The notes below the pieces were generated by a model. The model made no database searches. It saw only the letters and a program-made list of their open reading frames with translations, and had not been told where the DNA came from. The position numbers were made by a program, and so were the translations under genes. Positions 5,889 to 12,093 of a stretch of 13,723 nt of DNA are shown in pieces; within the stretch, counting starts at the first letter, position 1, and every line of letters starts with the position of its first letter. Source of the DNA: Chloroflexota bacterium (GTDB lineage: Bacteria; Chloroflexota; Anaerolineae; UBA1429); contig JAAYXX010000384.1 of NCBI GenBank assembly GCA_012515695.1, positions 1 through 13,723 of the forward strand, written 5' to 3'.

Positions 5889-7436
5889 TTACTTGGCATA
5901 TTCTACAGCGCGCGTTTCGCGGATAACCGTTACCTTGATCTGGCCCGGGTATTCCAGGCTCTCCTCCACCTTTTTGGCAATGTCTCGCGATAGGTGAATC
6001 GTAGCCAGGTCGTCGATCTGGTCGGGCTTGACAATGATACGCACTTCGCGTCCCGCCTGAATGGCAAACGAGGTATCCACTCCTTCGAACGAGTTCGCCA
6101 CCTGCTCGAGTGCCTTGATGCGCCGGATATAGTTCTCGACCGACTCGCGCCGCGCACCGGGCCGAGATGCCGAAATAGCGTCCGCTGCCTGAACCAGCAC
6201 GGCCTCGAGCGTTAATTGGTCCGTTTCCGCATGATGCGAAGCAATCGCGTTCACAACCGGATCCGAGATACCGAACCGCTTGGCGAATTCTGCGCCGATA
6301 GTCGCGTGTGGTCCATCCACCTCATGGTCCACCGCCTTGCCGATGTCATGTAGCAGACCGGACCGCTTGGCCAACTCTACGTCAGCCCCCAGTTCGCCCG
6401 CCATAATGGCCGCCAACTGCGCCACCTCAACAGAGTGCTGCAACACGTTTTGGCCATAGCTGGTGCGATAGCGCAAACGCCCCAGCATCTTGATGATCTC
6501 AGGATGCAGCCCATGCACCCCCAGATCAAGCGCAGCCCGTTCGCCTTCCTCTCGAATGGTGACCTCCACCTCCTCTCTGGCCTTTTCCACCATACGCTCA
6601 ATGCGCGCCGGGTGGATGCGCCCATCCAGAATGAGCCGACTCAGCGCAATCCGCGCAACTTCACGGCGCACCGGATCAAAGCTGGACAGGATGACCGCTT
6701 CGGGCGTGTCGTCGATGATCAGGTCTACACCGGTAATATTCTCGATCGCCCGGATGTTGCGTCCGCCGCGACCGATGATGCGACCCTTCATCTCGTCACT
6801 GGGAAGCTCCACCGTGGAAACAGTGGCCTCTGCCACCTGATCCGCTGCCACTCGCTGAATAGCCTTGGTGACGATCTCGCGAGATTTGCGTTCTGCTTCT
6901 TCGATAGTTCTGGCCTCGATTTCGCGAATGAGCCGGGCCGCGTCCGCGCGCGTTTCGTTCTCCACGCGCTCCAGCAACAGGTCCTTGGCCTCCTGCTGCG
7001 ACAGCCCCGCGATCCGCTCCAATTCGGCCATATGCGCTGCCCATGCATTGTCCAGCTCGGCTTGGCGAGCGTCCAGACTGCGCTTCCTATCCTCCAACTT
7101 GCGCTCGCGCACCTCCAGGGCGTCCAGCCGGTGATCCAGGTTATCCCGCCGCTGTTGCAGCCGAGCTTCCTGACGGCTCAATTCCTGAGCACGTAGCTTG
7201 CTCTCCATCTCTGCTTCTTGCAGAAGCCTCAACGCCTGGTCTTTGGCTTCTAGCTCCAGCCTCATTGCCTCGGTGCGGGCTTGGTCGAGTTTCTGATTGG
7301 CTTCTTTTTCCAGGCGTTCTGCTTTTTTACCAAATGCATTAAGCTTGGTCAAGTTACCTATCACGAAACCTATAATGCCAAACACCACGGCAGTTAATGG
7401 AGCAACGATCCAAACAAGCACGTCTTGACCTTGCAT
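5889..7436 (-). CDS. rny: Ribonuclease Y
   Basis: A 515-residue membrane-anchored endoribonuclease that starts mRNA decay in bacteria lacking RNase E. Domain order is as expected: an N-terminal membrane helix (about 6-28, with VWIVAPLTAVVFGIIGFVIG), a long charged coiled coil (about 35-200), a KH RNA-binding domain with GRIIGRGGRNIRAIE (218-232), and an HD metal-dependent hydrolase domain with His334 in LQHSVEVAQ, LLHDIGKA (His363-Asp364), ASHHAE and ADAISASRPGAR. The length matches the family. ATG 7436 is preceded by AAAGGAA at good spacing. It lies 45 nt after recX and upstream of spoVS. The likely specificity factor RicT is encoded nearby on the plus strand. Confidence 0.97.
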   Translation of the reverse strand: MQGQDVLVWIVAPLTAVVFGIIGFVIGNLTKLNAFGKKAERLEKEANQKLDQARTEAMRLELEAKDQALRLLQEAEMESKLRAQELSRQEARLQQRRDNLDHRLDALEVRERKLEDRKRSLDARQAELDNAWAAHMAELERIAGLSQQEAKDLLLERVENETRADAARLIREIEARTIEEAERKSREIVTKAIQRVAADQVAEATVSTVELPSDEMKGRIIGRGGRNIRAIENITGVDLIIDDTPEAVILSSFDPVRREVARIALSRLILDGRIHPARIERMVEKAREEVEVTIREEGERAALDLGVHGLHPEIIKMLGRLRYRTSYGQNVLQHSVEVAQLAAIMAGELGADVELAKRSGLLHDIGKAVDHEVDGPHATIGAEFAKRFGISDPVVNAIASHHAETDQLTLEAVLVQAADAISASRPGARRESVENYIRRIKALEQVANSFEGVDTSFAIQAGREVRIIVKPDQIDDLATIHLSRDIAKKVEESLEYPGQIKVTVIRETRAVEYAK

Positions 7437-7460
7437 GTATGTTCCTTTCGTATTATCTAT

Positions 7461-7489
7461 AGTATAATCGGGTGATACCCGCTAATCAC
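7461..7489 (-). promoter_or_regulatory. Weak candidate promoter for rny
   Basis: The minus strand has TATACT (complement of 7461-7466), 5 of 6 to the -10 consensus, 24 nt before the rny ATG. At 17-nt spacing the -35 position is GTGATT, a poor match. A short perfect hairpin CGGGT-ATC-ACCCG (7469-7481) lies in the spacer, just after the recX stop. It could be a weak internal promoter that lets rny be expressed apart from recX. Confidence 0.3.
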
Positions 7490-8126
7490 CATCCGACCCA
7501 TGTTGAACTTGCATCTCTTGCCACAGATGATCTGTAACCTTGCGCGCTATGTCATAGCTGAATCCTCTGCGTTGTAAAAAGCTCAACAGGCGATGGCGGA
7601 AGGTTTGCTTGTCGAGTCCGGCCAGTTGCACAGCGCGGCGGCTCGCCACTCGCAACGCTCCTTCTTCTTCGTCCACATCGCTAACCGCTGCGCGAATAAC
7701 CTTGTCTGCAACGCCTTTTTGGCGCAATTCCGCTCGCAGCCCCCAGACTCCCCTGGGGCGGTTAGCCTCCCGGCTGGCAACCCACTGGCGAGCGAATTCT
7801 TCATCGTTCACCAGGCCGATCCGGGAGAGCCGCTGCATCACTTCGGCGGCGGTCTCGTCATCCACTTTTTTTCTCTGCAAGTATTGCCACATCTCCCGCT
7901 CACTGCGCGGGCGATACGACAAAAAGCGCAGGGCGTTCTCGTATGCCCTTTCGGCTGCGTCTCGCTCAAGCAACTGGGCGATTTCCTCCGCGCTGAGGTG
8001 CTGCCCCAGCCGGAGGTGAGCCGCCACCACGAGCTGCAAACCAAACGCATATTCATCGTCCAAATAGACGCTAACGCGATCCTGACGCCGTTGTTGCACT
8101 CGTAGTGCAGTGATTTTGCCGTCCAT
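7482..8126 (-). CDS. recX: Regulatory protein RecX
   Basis: A 214-residue, helix-rich protein with the RecX repeats: ALRFLSYRPRSEREMWQYLQRK (family hallmark, from about residue 65), then LSRIGLVNDEEFARQWV with RPRGVWGLRAELRQKGV, and a last repeat with FLQRRGFSYDIARKV. RecX binds RecA filaments and modulates or limits RecA activity. The N-terminal ~50 residues (ITALRVQQRRQDRVSVYLDDEYAF) form the usual leading extension of Gram-positive-type RecX. ATG 8126 has only a weak ribosome-binding site (GACGGA). recA lies directly upstream on the same strand with a strong terminator between them, so RecX is probably made at low level by readthrough, as known for E. coli. Confidence 0.95.
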   Translation of the reverse strand: MDGKITALRVQQRRQDRVSVYLDDEYAFGLQLVVAAHLRLGQHLSAEEIAQLLERDAAERAYENALRFLSYRPRSEREMWQYLQRKKVDDETAAEVMQRLSRIGLVNDEEFARQWVASREANRPRGVWGLRAELRQKGVADKVIRAAVSDVDEEEGALRVASRRAVQLAGLDKQTFRHRLLSFLQRRGFSYDIARKVTDHLWQEMQVQHGSDGD

Positions 8127-8149
8127 TGTTAAAATCCGTCATTTTCCAT

Positions 8150-8188
8150 CAAGAACACAAAAGGGCTGTGGCCGCAGCCACAGCCCTC
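8150..8188 (-). terminator. Intrinsic terminator between recA and recX
   Basis: On the minus strand GGGCTGTGGC (complement of 8177-8186) pairs perfectly with GCCACAGCCC (complement of 8163-8172) around a 4-nt TGCG loop, with one more A-T pair outside. TTTTGTGTTCTT follows at once. The stem is strong and GC-rich and the U-rich tail lies on the minus strand, so it ends recA transcription and reduces recX. Confidence 0.85.
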
Positions 8189-8448
8189 TGTTAACACAAA
8201 GGCGTGATAACCTATGCGTACGCCGAACGCTCCTCGGCAATGCGCCTTCCCACTAGCTATCCGATAAAGACGCTCATCAAGAGCGACCTGAATTTTATTC
8301 GGTAGTCATGCCAGGTCGGTGCCATGCCATCGGCGGCAAGCATAGGGGCTCACCATCGCCAATAGCCCAAGCTAGAATGGCGAATTCTGTGGGCTGCAAG
8401 CCCAGTGTGGGAAGCCAATCGCCTCTGCGCGAAACCTAGGGATGTTGG
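8189..8448 (-). ncRNA. Structured non-coding stretch between recA and its terminator (candidate RNA element)
   Basis: No credible reading frame occupies this 260-nt stretch. On the minus strand it can form several hairpins: TGGGCT-TGC-AGCCCA (8391-8405 region); TCGCCA, TAGC paired with GCTA and TGGCGA (about 8355-8383); CGACCTG with CAGGTCG across 21 nt (about 8284-8318); GCCGA with TCGGC enclosed by AAGGCG and CGCCTT (about 8200-8248). It ends in the terminator at 8150-8188. GCAGCCCACAG (complement of 8387-8397) could also pair with the terminator's first arm (complement of 8174-8183) with one bulge. I could not match it to tmRNA, RNase P RNA, SRP RNA or a riboswitch I know. No clear promoter of its own was seen, so a structured recA 3' UTR or attenuator is as likely as a separate RNA. 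Confidence 0.35.
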
Positions 8449-9507
8449 TTACTCGAAATCGCCTGCTTCGGAATCGTCATCGGAAACGGGATCCGAATCC
8501 GAACCATCCGATTTGAGTGCAAACCCCACCTGACTCCGAATTTGAGATTCGATCTCTGCGCAAATGTCCGGGTTTTCGATCAAGAACGTCTTGGCGTTCT
8601 CTCGACCTTGCCCAAGACGGGTATCGCCAAAGGAGTAATAGGAGCCGCGCTTCTCGATAACTCCCGACTCGACGCCTACGTCCAACATGCTGCCTTCTTT
8701 CGATATCCCATGATCGAACATGATATCGAATTCCGCCACTTTAAAGGGCGGGGCAACCTTGTTCTTTTTGACGCGGACGCGCACGCGGTTACCGATCACG
8801 TCGCCGCCTTGTTTAATCGCCTCCATACGGCGCATATCCAGGCGCACGGCAGCATAGAACTTTAACGCGTTTCCACCGCTGGTGGTCTCGGGGTTTCCAA
8901 ACAGCACCCCGATCTTCATACGCAGCTGGTTCGTAAAGATAACTGCCGCGTTACTCCGTTTGATTGCTCCTGTCAGCTTGCGCAGAGCCTGAGACATAAG
9001 GCGAGCCTGCAAACCCATGTGCGAATCGCCCATGTCCCCCTCGATTTCGGCCTGAGGTACCAGTGCCGCAACCGAGTCCACAACAACTACGTCTACCGCC
9101 CCGCTGCGAACCAGCGCTTCGGTAATCTCTAGACCCTGTTCGCCGGTGTCTGGCTGAGAGATATACAGTTCCTCGATGTTCACCCCGCAACGCTGTGCAT
9201 ACGCGGGGTCCAGCGCGTGCTCAACATCGATGAACGCAGCAATACCACCCCTCTTTTGGCACTCGGCAATTACGTGCTGACAGAGAGTGGTCTTGCCGGA
9301 GGATTCCGGTCCATAGATTTCCGTAATCCTGCCCCTGGGAATACCTCCGATTCCCAAGGCCATATCCAAGGCCAGACAACCTGTTGGGATCGCTTCGACG
9401 TTCAGACTGGAGGAGTCACCAAGCTTCATAATGGCTCCCTCGCCGAAGCGCTTTTTGATTTGCGCGACCATTGTATCCAGAGCTTTTTCTTTGCCGTCAA
9501 TTGCCAT
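8449..9507 (-). CDS. recA: Recombinase RecA
   Basis: A 352-residue RecA, the strand-exchange ATPase of homologous recombination and SOS co-protease. It shows Walker A GPESSGKT (66-73), FIDVEHALDP, VVVVDSVAALVPQAEIEG (Walker B), the L2 region FTNQLRMKIGVLFGNPETT, and an acidic disordered tail ending DDDSEAGDFE, as in other RecA proteins. I chose ATG 9507 (MAIDGKEKALD) instead of the in-frame ATG 9540: AAAGGG lies 7 nt upstream of 9507, and the likely promoter's start site would fall at about 9541, leaving no leader for the longer form. It is divergent from dcyD. recX follows after 322 nt and a terminator. Confidence 0.98.
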   Translation of the reverse strand: MAIDGKEKALDTMVAQIKKRFGEGAIMKLGDSSSLNVEAIPTGCLALDMALGIGGIPRGRITEIYGPESSGKTTLCQHVIAECQKRGGIAAFIDVEHALDPAYAQRCGVNIEELYISQPDTGEQGLEITEALVRSGAVDVVVVDSVAALVPQAEIEGDMGDSHMGLQARLMSQALRKLTGAIKRSNAAVIFTNQLRMKIGVLFGNPETTSGGNALKFYAAVRLDMRRMEAIKQGGDVIGNRVRVRVKKNKVAPPFKVAEFDIMFDHGISKEGSMLDVGVESGVIEKRGSYYSFGDTRLGQGRENAKTFLIENPDICAEIESQIRSQVGFALKSDGSDSDPVSDDDSEAGDFE

Positions 9508-9547
9508 GTTGGGACCCTTTCTGGCTCTACCCACGTCCATAGTTTAC

Positions 9548-9575
9548 AATATAAACTTGCAAAAAGCAAGTCCAA
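9548..9575 (-). promoter_or_regulatory. Likely recA promoter
   Basis: On the minus strand TTGGAC (complement of 9570-9575) and TATATT (complement of 9548-9553) are 16 nt apart. The -10 matches 5 of 6 and the -35 3 of 6. Transcription would begin near 9541, about 33 nt before the chosen recA start. The spacer and part of the -35 are covered by a perfect inverted repeat. Confidence 0.55.
9555..9571. promoter_or_regulatory. Perfect inverted repeat over the recA promoter, candidate operator
   Basis: ACTTGC (9555-9560), five A (9561-9565), GCAAGT (9566-9571): a perfect 6-5-6 palindrome spanning the spacer and the edge of the -35 of the recA promoter. A dimeric repressor bound here would block RNA polymerase. 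A third half-site, GCAAGT, occurs at 9600-9605 toward dcyD. It does not resemble the E. coli LexA box or the Bacillus GAAC-N4-GTTC box, neither of which was seen in this gap. LexA or another helix-turn-helix repressor could be the binder. Confidence 0.5.
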
Positions 9576-9626
9576 GAACTCGAATAAAGGGCTATTGCCG
9601 CAAGTCTTTTGGCTTCTTGCCTGATA

Positions 9627-9635
9627 TGTTATACT
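9627..9635 (+). promoter_or_regulatory. Extended -10 promoter for dcyD
   Basis: TG-T-TATACT: an extended -10 with 5 of 6 matches in the hexamer, which can work with a weak -35 (TTTTGG at 17 nt). It gives a leader of about 43 nt that contains GGAGGAG (9673-9679), 5 nt before the ATG. Confidence 0.5.
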
Positions 9636-9684
9636 AATATCGTCAGCCCGTTGGCTACGCTACGCACCAGACGGAGGAGCTATT

Positions 9685-10665
9685 ATGCACAATCGTATTC
9701 CCCGGGTTTCCCTGGGTCACTTTCCCACCCCCATAGACCACCTTCCCCGCCTCAGTCGGCTGCTCGGCGGGCCACAGATTTACGTCAAGCGGGATGACCT
9801 GACCGGCCTGGCTGGCGGCGGGAACAAGACGCGCAAGCTGGAATACCTCATCGCGGACGCGCTGGAGCAAGGGGCCACCACGGTGCTTACCACCGGCGCG
9901 GTGCAGTCTAACCATGCGCGCCAGACGGCGGCGGCTGCGGCCCGGTTCGGGCTGCGCTGCTACCTGGTGCTTCGCTCGATGGCCCCGGAACACACAACCG
10001 GCAACCTGCTGCTAGACCGGCTTCTGGGCGCGCGCGTGCGTTGGGCCGGGGACCGCAACCCGTTTGAGGTGATGCAGGAAATCGCCAACGAAGAGCGGGT
10101 GGCCGGGCGCAAGTCCTACATCATCCCCTACGGCGGCTCAAACCCCATCGGGGCCTCGGCTTATGTGGACGCAATGGAAGAGGCGGTGCGCCAGAGTTTG
10201 GACGCGGGCATCCGCTTTGACGTGATGGTTTTCCCCAGTAGCTCCGGCGGCACGCAGGCGGGAATGGTAGTAGGTGCGCGGGCTGCCAACTTTCAGGGGC
10301 GCGTGCTGGGCATCAGCGTGGACGAACAGAGCGAACCCATGCGCCAGAACGTGCAGGAATTGGCCGAGCTTACCCGCGCCTACCTGGGCCTGCGGTTCGA
10401 GCTGGACCCGGAGGACATCGAGATCAACGATGATTACCTCGGCGGAGGGTATGCCGTCATGGGAGCCGCCGAGCGGGAAGCGATCCAACTGGTGGCCCGC
10501 GAAGAGGGGCTGCTGCTGGACCCGGTCTATACGGGGCGCGCTATGGCCGGGCTGATTGACCTGATCCGGCAGGGCGCATTCCAGCGCGACCAGACGGTGC
10601 TGTTCTGGCACACCGGCGGCACGCCAGCGCTCTATGCCTACGCGCATGACCTGCTGGCCCGTTAG
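9685..10665 (+). CDS. dcyD: D-cysteine desulfhydrase (PLP-dependent, ACC-deaminase family)
   Basis: A 326-residue cytoplasmic fold-type II PLP enzyme. Lys48 in GGNKTRKLEY would carry the cofactor, and Ser75 in QSNHARQTAA aligns with the conserved active-site Ser. SSSGGTQAGM is the phosphate-binding loop. Where true ACC deaminases have Glu and Leu, this protein has Thr283 (PVYTGRA) and Thr310 (WHTGGT). These are the positions known to separate D-cysteine desulfhydrase from ACC deaminase, so breakdown of D-cysteine to pyruvate, sulfide and ammonia is the better call; related D-amino acid substrates remain possible. ATG 9685 has a strong GGAGGAG. No cysteine or sulfur genes lie nearby. It is divergent from recA and converges with the LTD gene, stops overlapping at 10662-10665. 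Confidence 0.88.
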   Translation: MHNRIPRVSLGHFPTPIDHLPRLSRLLGGPQIYVKRDDLTGLAGGGNKTRKLEYLIADALEQGATTVLTTGAVQSNHARQTAAAAARFGLRCYLVLRSMAPEHTTGNLLLDRLLGARVRWAGDRNPFEVMQEIANEERVAGRKSYIIPYGGSNPIGASAYVDAMEEAVRQSLDAGIRFDVMVFPSSSGGTQAGMVVGARAANFQGRVLGISVDEQSEPMRQNVQELAELTRAYLGLRFELDPEDIEINDDYLGGGYAVMGAAEREAIQLVAREEGLLLDPVYTGRAMAGLIDLIRQGAFQRDQTVLFWHTGGTPALYAYAHDLLAR

Positions 10666-12023
10666 TCCAGGCCCACCCCTCGCCCATCCACAACCAGCGG
10701 CAGATGCAGCCACCGCGTCGGCAGCGGCGTGGGCGTGGGCGGGGGAGGCCGATTTTCCTGCCCGGGCGACGGCTCTCGACAGGGCACCCAATCCCCCGCG
10801 CATCCCGCCCGGCGGCCATACGAAGTATCCGCCTCGATAGAGGCATAGTCCACACAGTCTATGACACGCCCATCGGGGGCCACCAATCGCACCTGGTCGC
10901 CGTCATTGTTCAGCACAATCCCCGTGTCGCGCAGATAATACACGCCATAGGCACGCGGCCCCAGCACAGCCCCCGCCGGAAAGACGAACGCAACTCCCCC
11001 ATCCGGCAGGTCATCCAACACCCACCCGGCCAGCGATACCTCTTGATCCGACGCATTGTATAGCTCGATCCACTCATCCCGATAGTTCGCCACGCCATCC
11101 CCATCCCAGTCCACCGCGCGCGGCATGGGCAACAACTCGGACAAACACACGCCTGCATAGCTTGCCGGCGTGCGCGTGAGGGTAGGTGCGTCTGTAGGCG
11201 TGGCTGTAGCCATAGGCGTAAGCGTAAGCGTAGGCGTGCCCGTTGGCGTGGCTACAGGCCAGGGCACACCGATTTCCGTTGGGATCGCCGAGGGGGTAGG
11301 GGTAGCCGCAGGAAAAGGGCTGGCGCTGGCCGACGGCGTGCGCGTTGGTGACGGCGTCCGTGTGGGCGTGGTGGTGCGCGTTGGTGACGGCGTGCGCGTG
11401 GGCGTGGCTGTCCGTGTGGGTGACGGCGTGCGTGAAGGCGTGGCGGTGCGTGTGGGACTGTTGGTGCGCGTGGGCGTCGGTGTACTGGTAAGCGTAGCGG
11501 TTGCCGTGGGCGTCACAGTGGGTCGCACATTGGGGCGACCCGGCGACGGAACCAAACCACTGCACCACCCTCCGCCATCGGGGAACCGCCCATGCGACAG
11601 GCCACACTGATCGTTCGAAACATAACGCTCAGGGCCAGTCACCATCCCGCTGGGGTCCAACAAGCGCACCCAGGAGCTAGGCCCCTCCAGGCCAAGCCCG
11701 GTCTCTTGCTGATAAAAGGCGCGAAAGCTGCGCGCGCCGAGCAAGGTTCCCGCTGGAAAGGTATATCGCCCCGATCCGCCACGAATCACTTCCAGCGTCC
11801 ACCCCCCCAGGTCTACCGTTTCTGCGCCAGAGTTATACAGTTCGACAAACTCGCCCATAGCGGGCTGGTCGTTGCAGGGCCAGGAGAACACTTCATTCAC
11901 GCAGATGCTCACCGCCGTGAGGCCAACGGGCGAGTCAACATCGGGGAGCCAACCCCCCAAAGGCCAGGCCAGGAGGGCGGGCAACAACGCAAGACAAAGG
12001 TGCAGAATCTTGCGGATTGGCAT
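10662..12023 (-). CDS. Exported protein with two lamin-tail domains and a Thr-Pro-rich linker
   Basis: A 453-residue protein with a signal peptide (MPIRKILHLCLALLPALLAW, charged then hydrophobic). Two lamin-tail domains follow: about 40-163 (CVNEVF, GEFVELYNSG, VDLGGWTLE, YTFPAGTLL) and about 291-421 (CLSELLPMP, DEWIELYNAS, VSLAGWVLDD, FVFPAGAVLGP, DGDQVRLVAPDG). LTD domains in secreted bacterial proteins are immunoglobulin-like and often found with nucleases or surface proteins; no catalytic domain is present here. A DWDGDG loop (305-310) looks like a calcium-binding insertion in the second domain. Residues 168-288 are a PTPTRT-type linker, partly in exact 12-residue units. The end PTPTPLPTRWLHLPLVV may be a surface or sorting signal (inference). 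It follows the glycosyltransferase by 70 nt. Ribosome binding is weak at ATG 12023. The function is unknown. Confidence 0.82.
   Translation of the reverse strand: MPIRKILHLCLALLPALLAWPLGGWLPDVDSPVGLTAVSICVNEVFSWPCNDQPAMGEFVELYNSGAETVDLGGWTLEVIRGGSGRYTFPAGTLLGARSFRAFYQQETGLGLEGPSSWVRLLDPSGMVTGPERYVSNDQCGLSHGRFPDGGGWCSGLVPSPGRPNVRPTVTPTATATLTSTPTPTRTNSPTRTATPSRTPSPTRTATPTRTPSPTRTTTPTRTPSPTRTPSASASPFPAATPTPSAIPTEIGVPWPVATPTGTPTLTLTPMATATPTDAPTLTRTPASYAGVCLSELLPMPRAVDWDGDGVANYRDEWIELYNASDQEVSLAGWVLDDLPDGGVAFVFPAGAVLGPRAYGVYYLRDTGIVLNNDGDQVRLVAPDGRVIDCVDYASIEADTSYGRRAGCAGDWVPCREPSPGQENRPPPPTPTPLPTRWLHLPLVVDGRGVGLD
11331..11465 (-). repeat. 36-bp tandem repeat in the LTD linker, about 3.75 copies
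   Basis: Codons 187-231 encode units of the form TPSPTRTATPTR repeated in frame (copy 1 begins TNSPTRTATPSR; the last is partial). The neighbouring sequence keeps a looser Thr-Pro periodicity. On the plus strand it shows as repeated GTGACGGCGTGCG-like units. Copy number is likely to vary between strains. Confidence 0.85.
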
Positions 12024-12093
12024 GATAATACTGCTTCAGGTGTAGAATGGACGCGCCCAGCGTCGGCGACCGGACCCTACCAGCGAGGCAATA

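Noticed and set aside
6435..7196. A 253-residue plus-strand frame opposite rny
   Set aside because: It is antisense to the coiled-coil and KH parts of RNase Y, with no family resemblance.
8189..8448. tmRNA, RNase P RNA, SRP RNA, 6S RNA or a known riboswitch in the recA-recX gap
   Set aside because: I looked for the RNase P GAGGAAAGTCC core, the SRP apical loop, a tRNA-like end with CCA, and B12/TPP-type boxes and found none. A 6S-like rod could not be shown by eye.
9508..9540. Longer RecA form from ATG 9540
   Set aside because: AAAGGG before ATG 9507 and the predicted transcription start near 9541 favour the shorter, family-typical start.
11331..11465. CRISPR array
   Set aside because: The 36-bp units are contiguous, have no spacers and encode an in-frame Thr-Pro repeat.
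11170..11610. A 146-residue plus-strand frame rich in Gly, Val and Arg (GVGV-type repeats)
   Set aside because: It is the mirror of the Thr-Pro repeat linker of the LTD gene. It has no ribosome-binding site, and the minus-strand frame has a signal peptide and recognisable domains.
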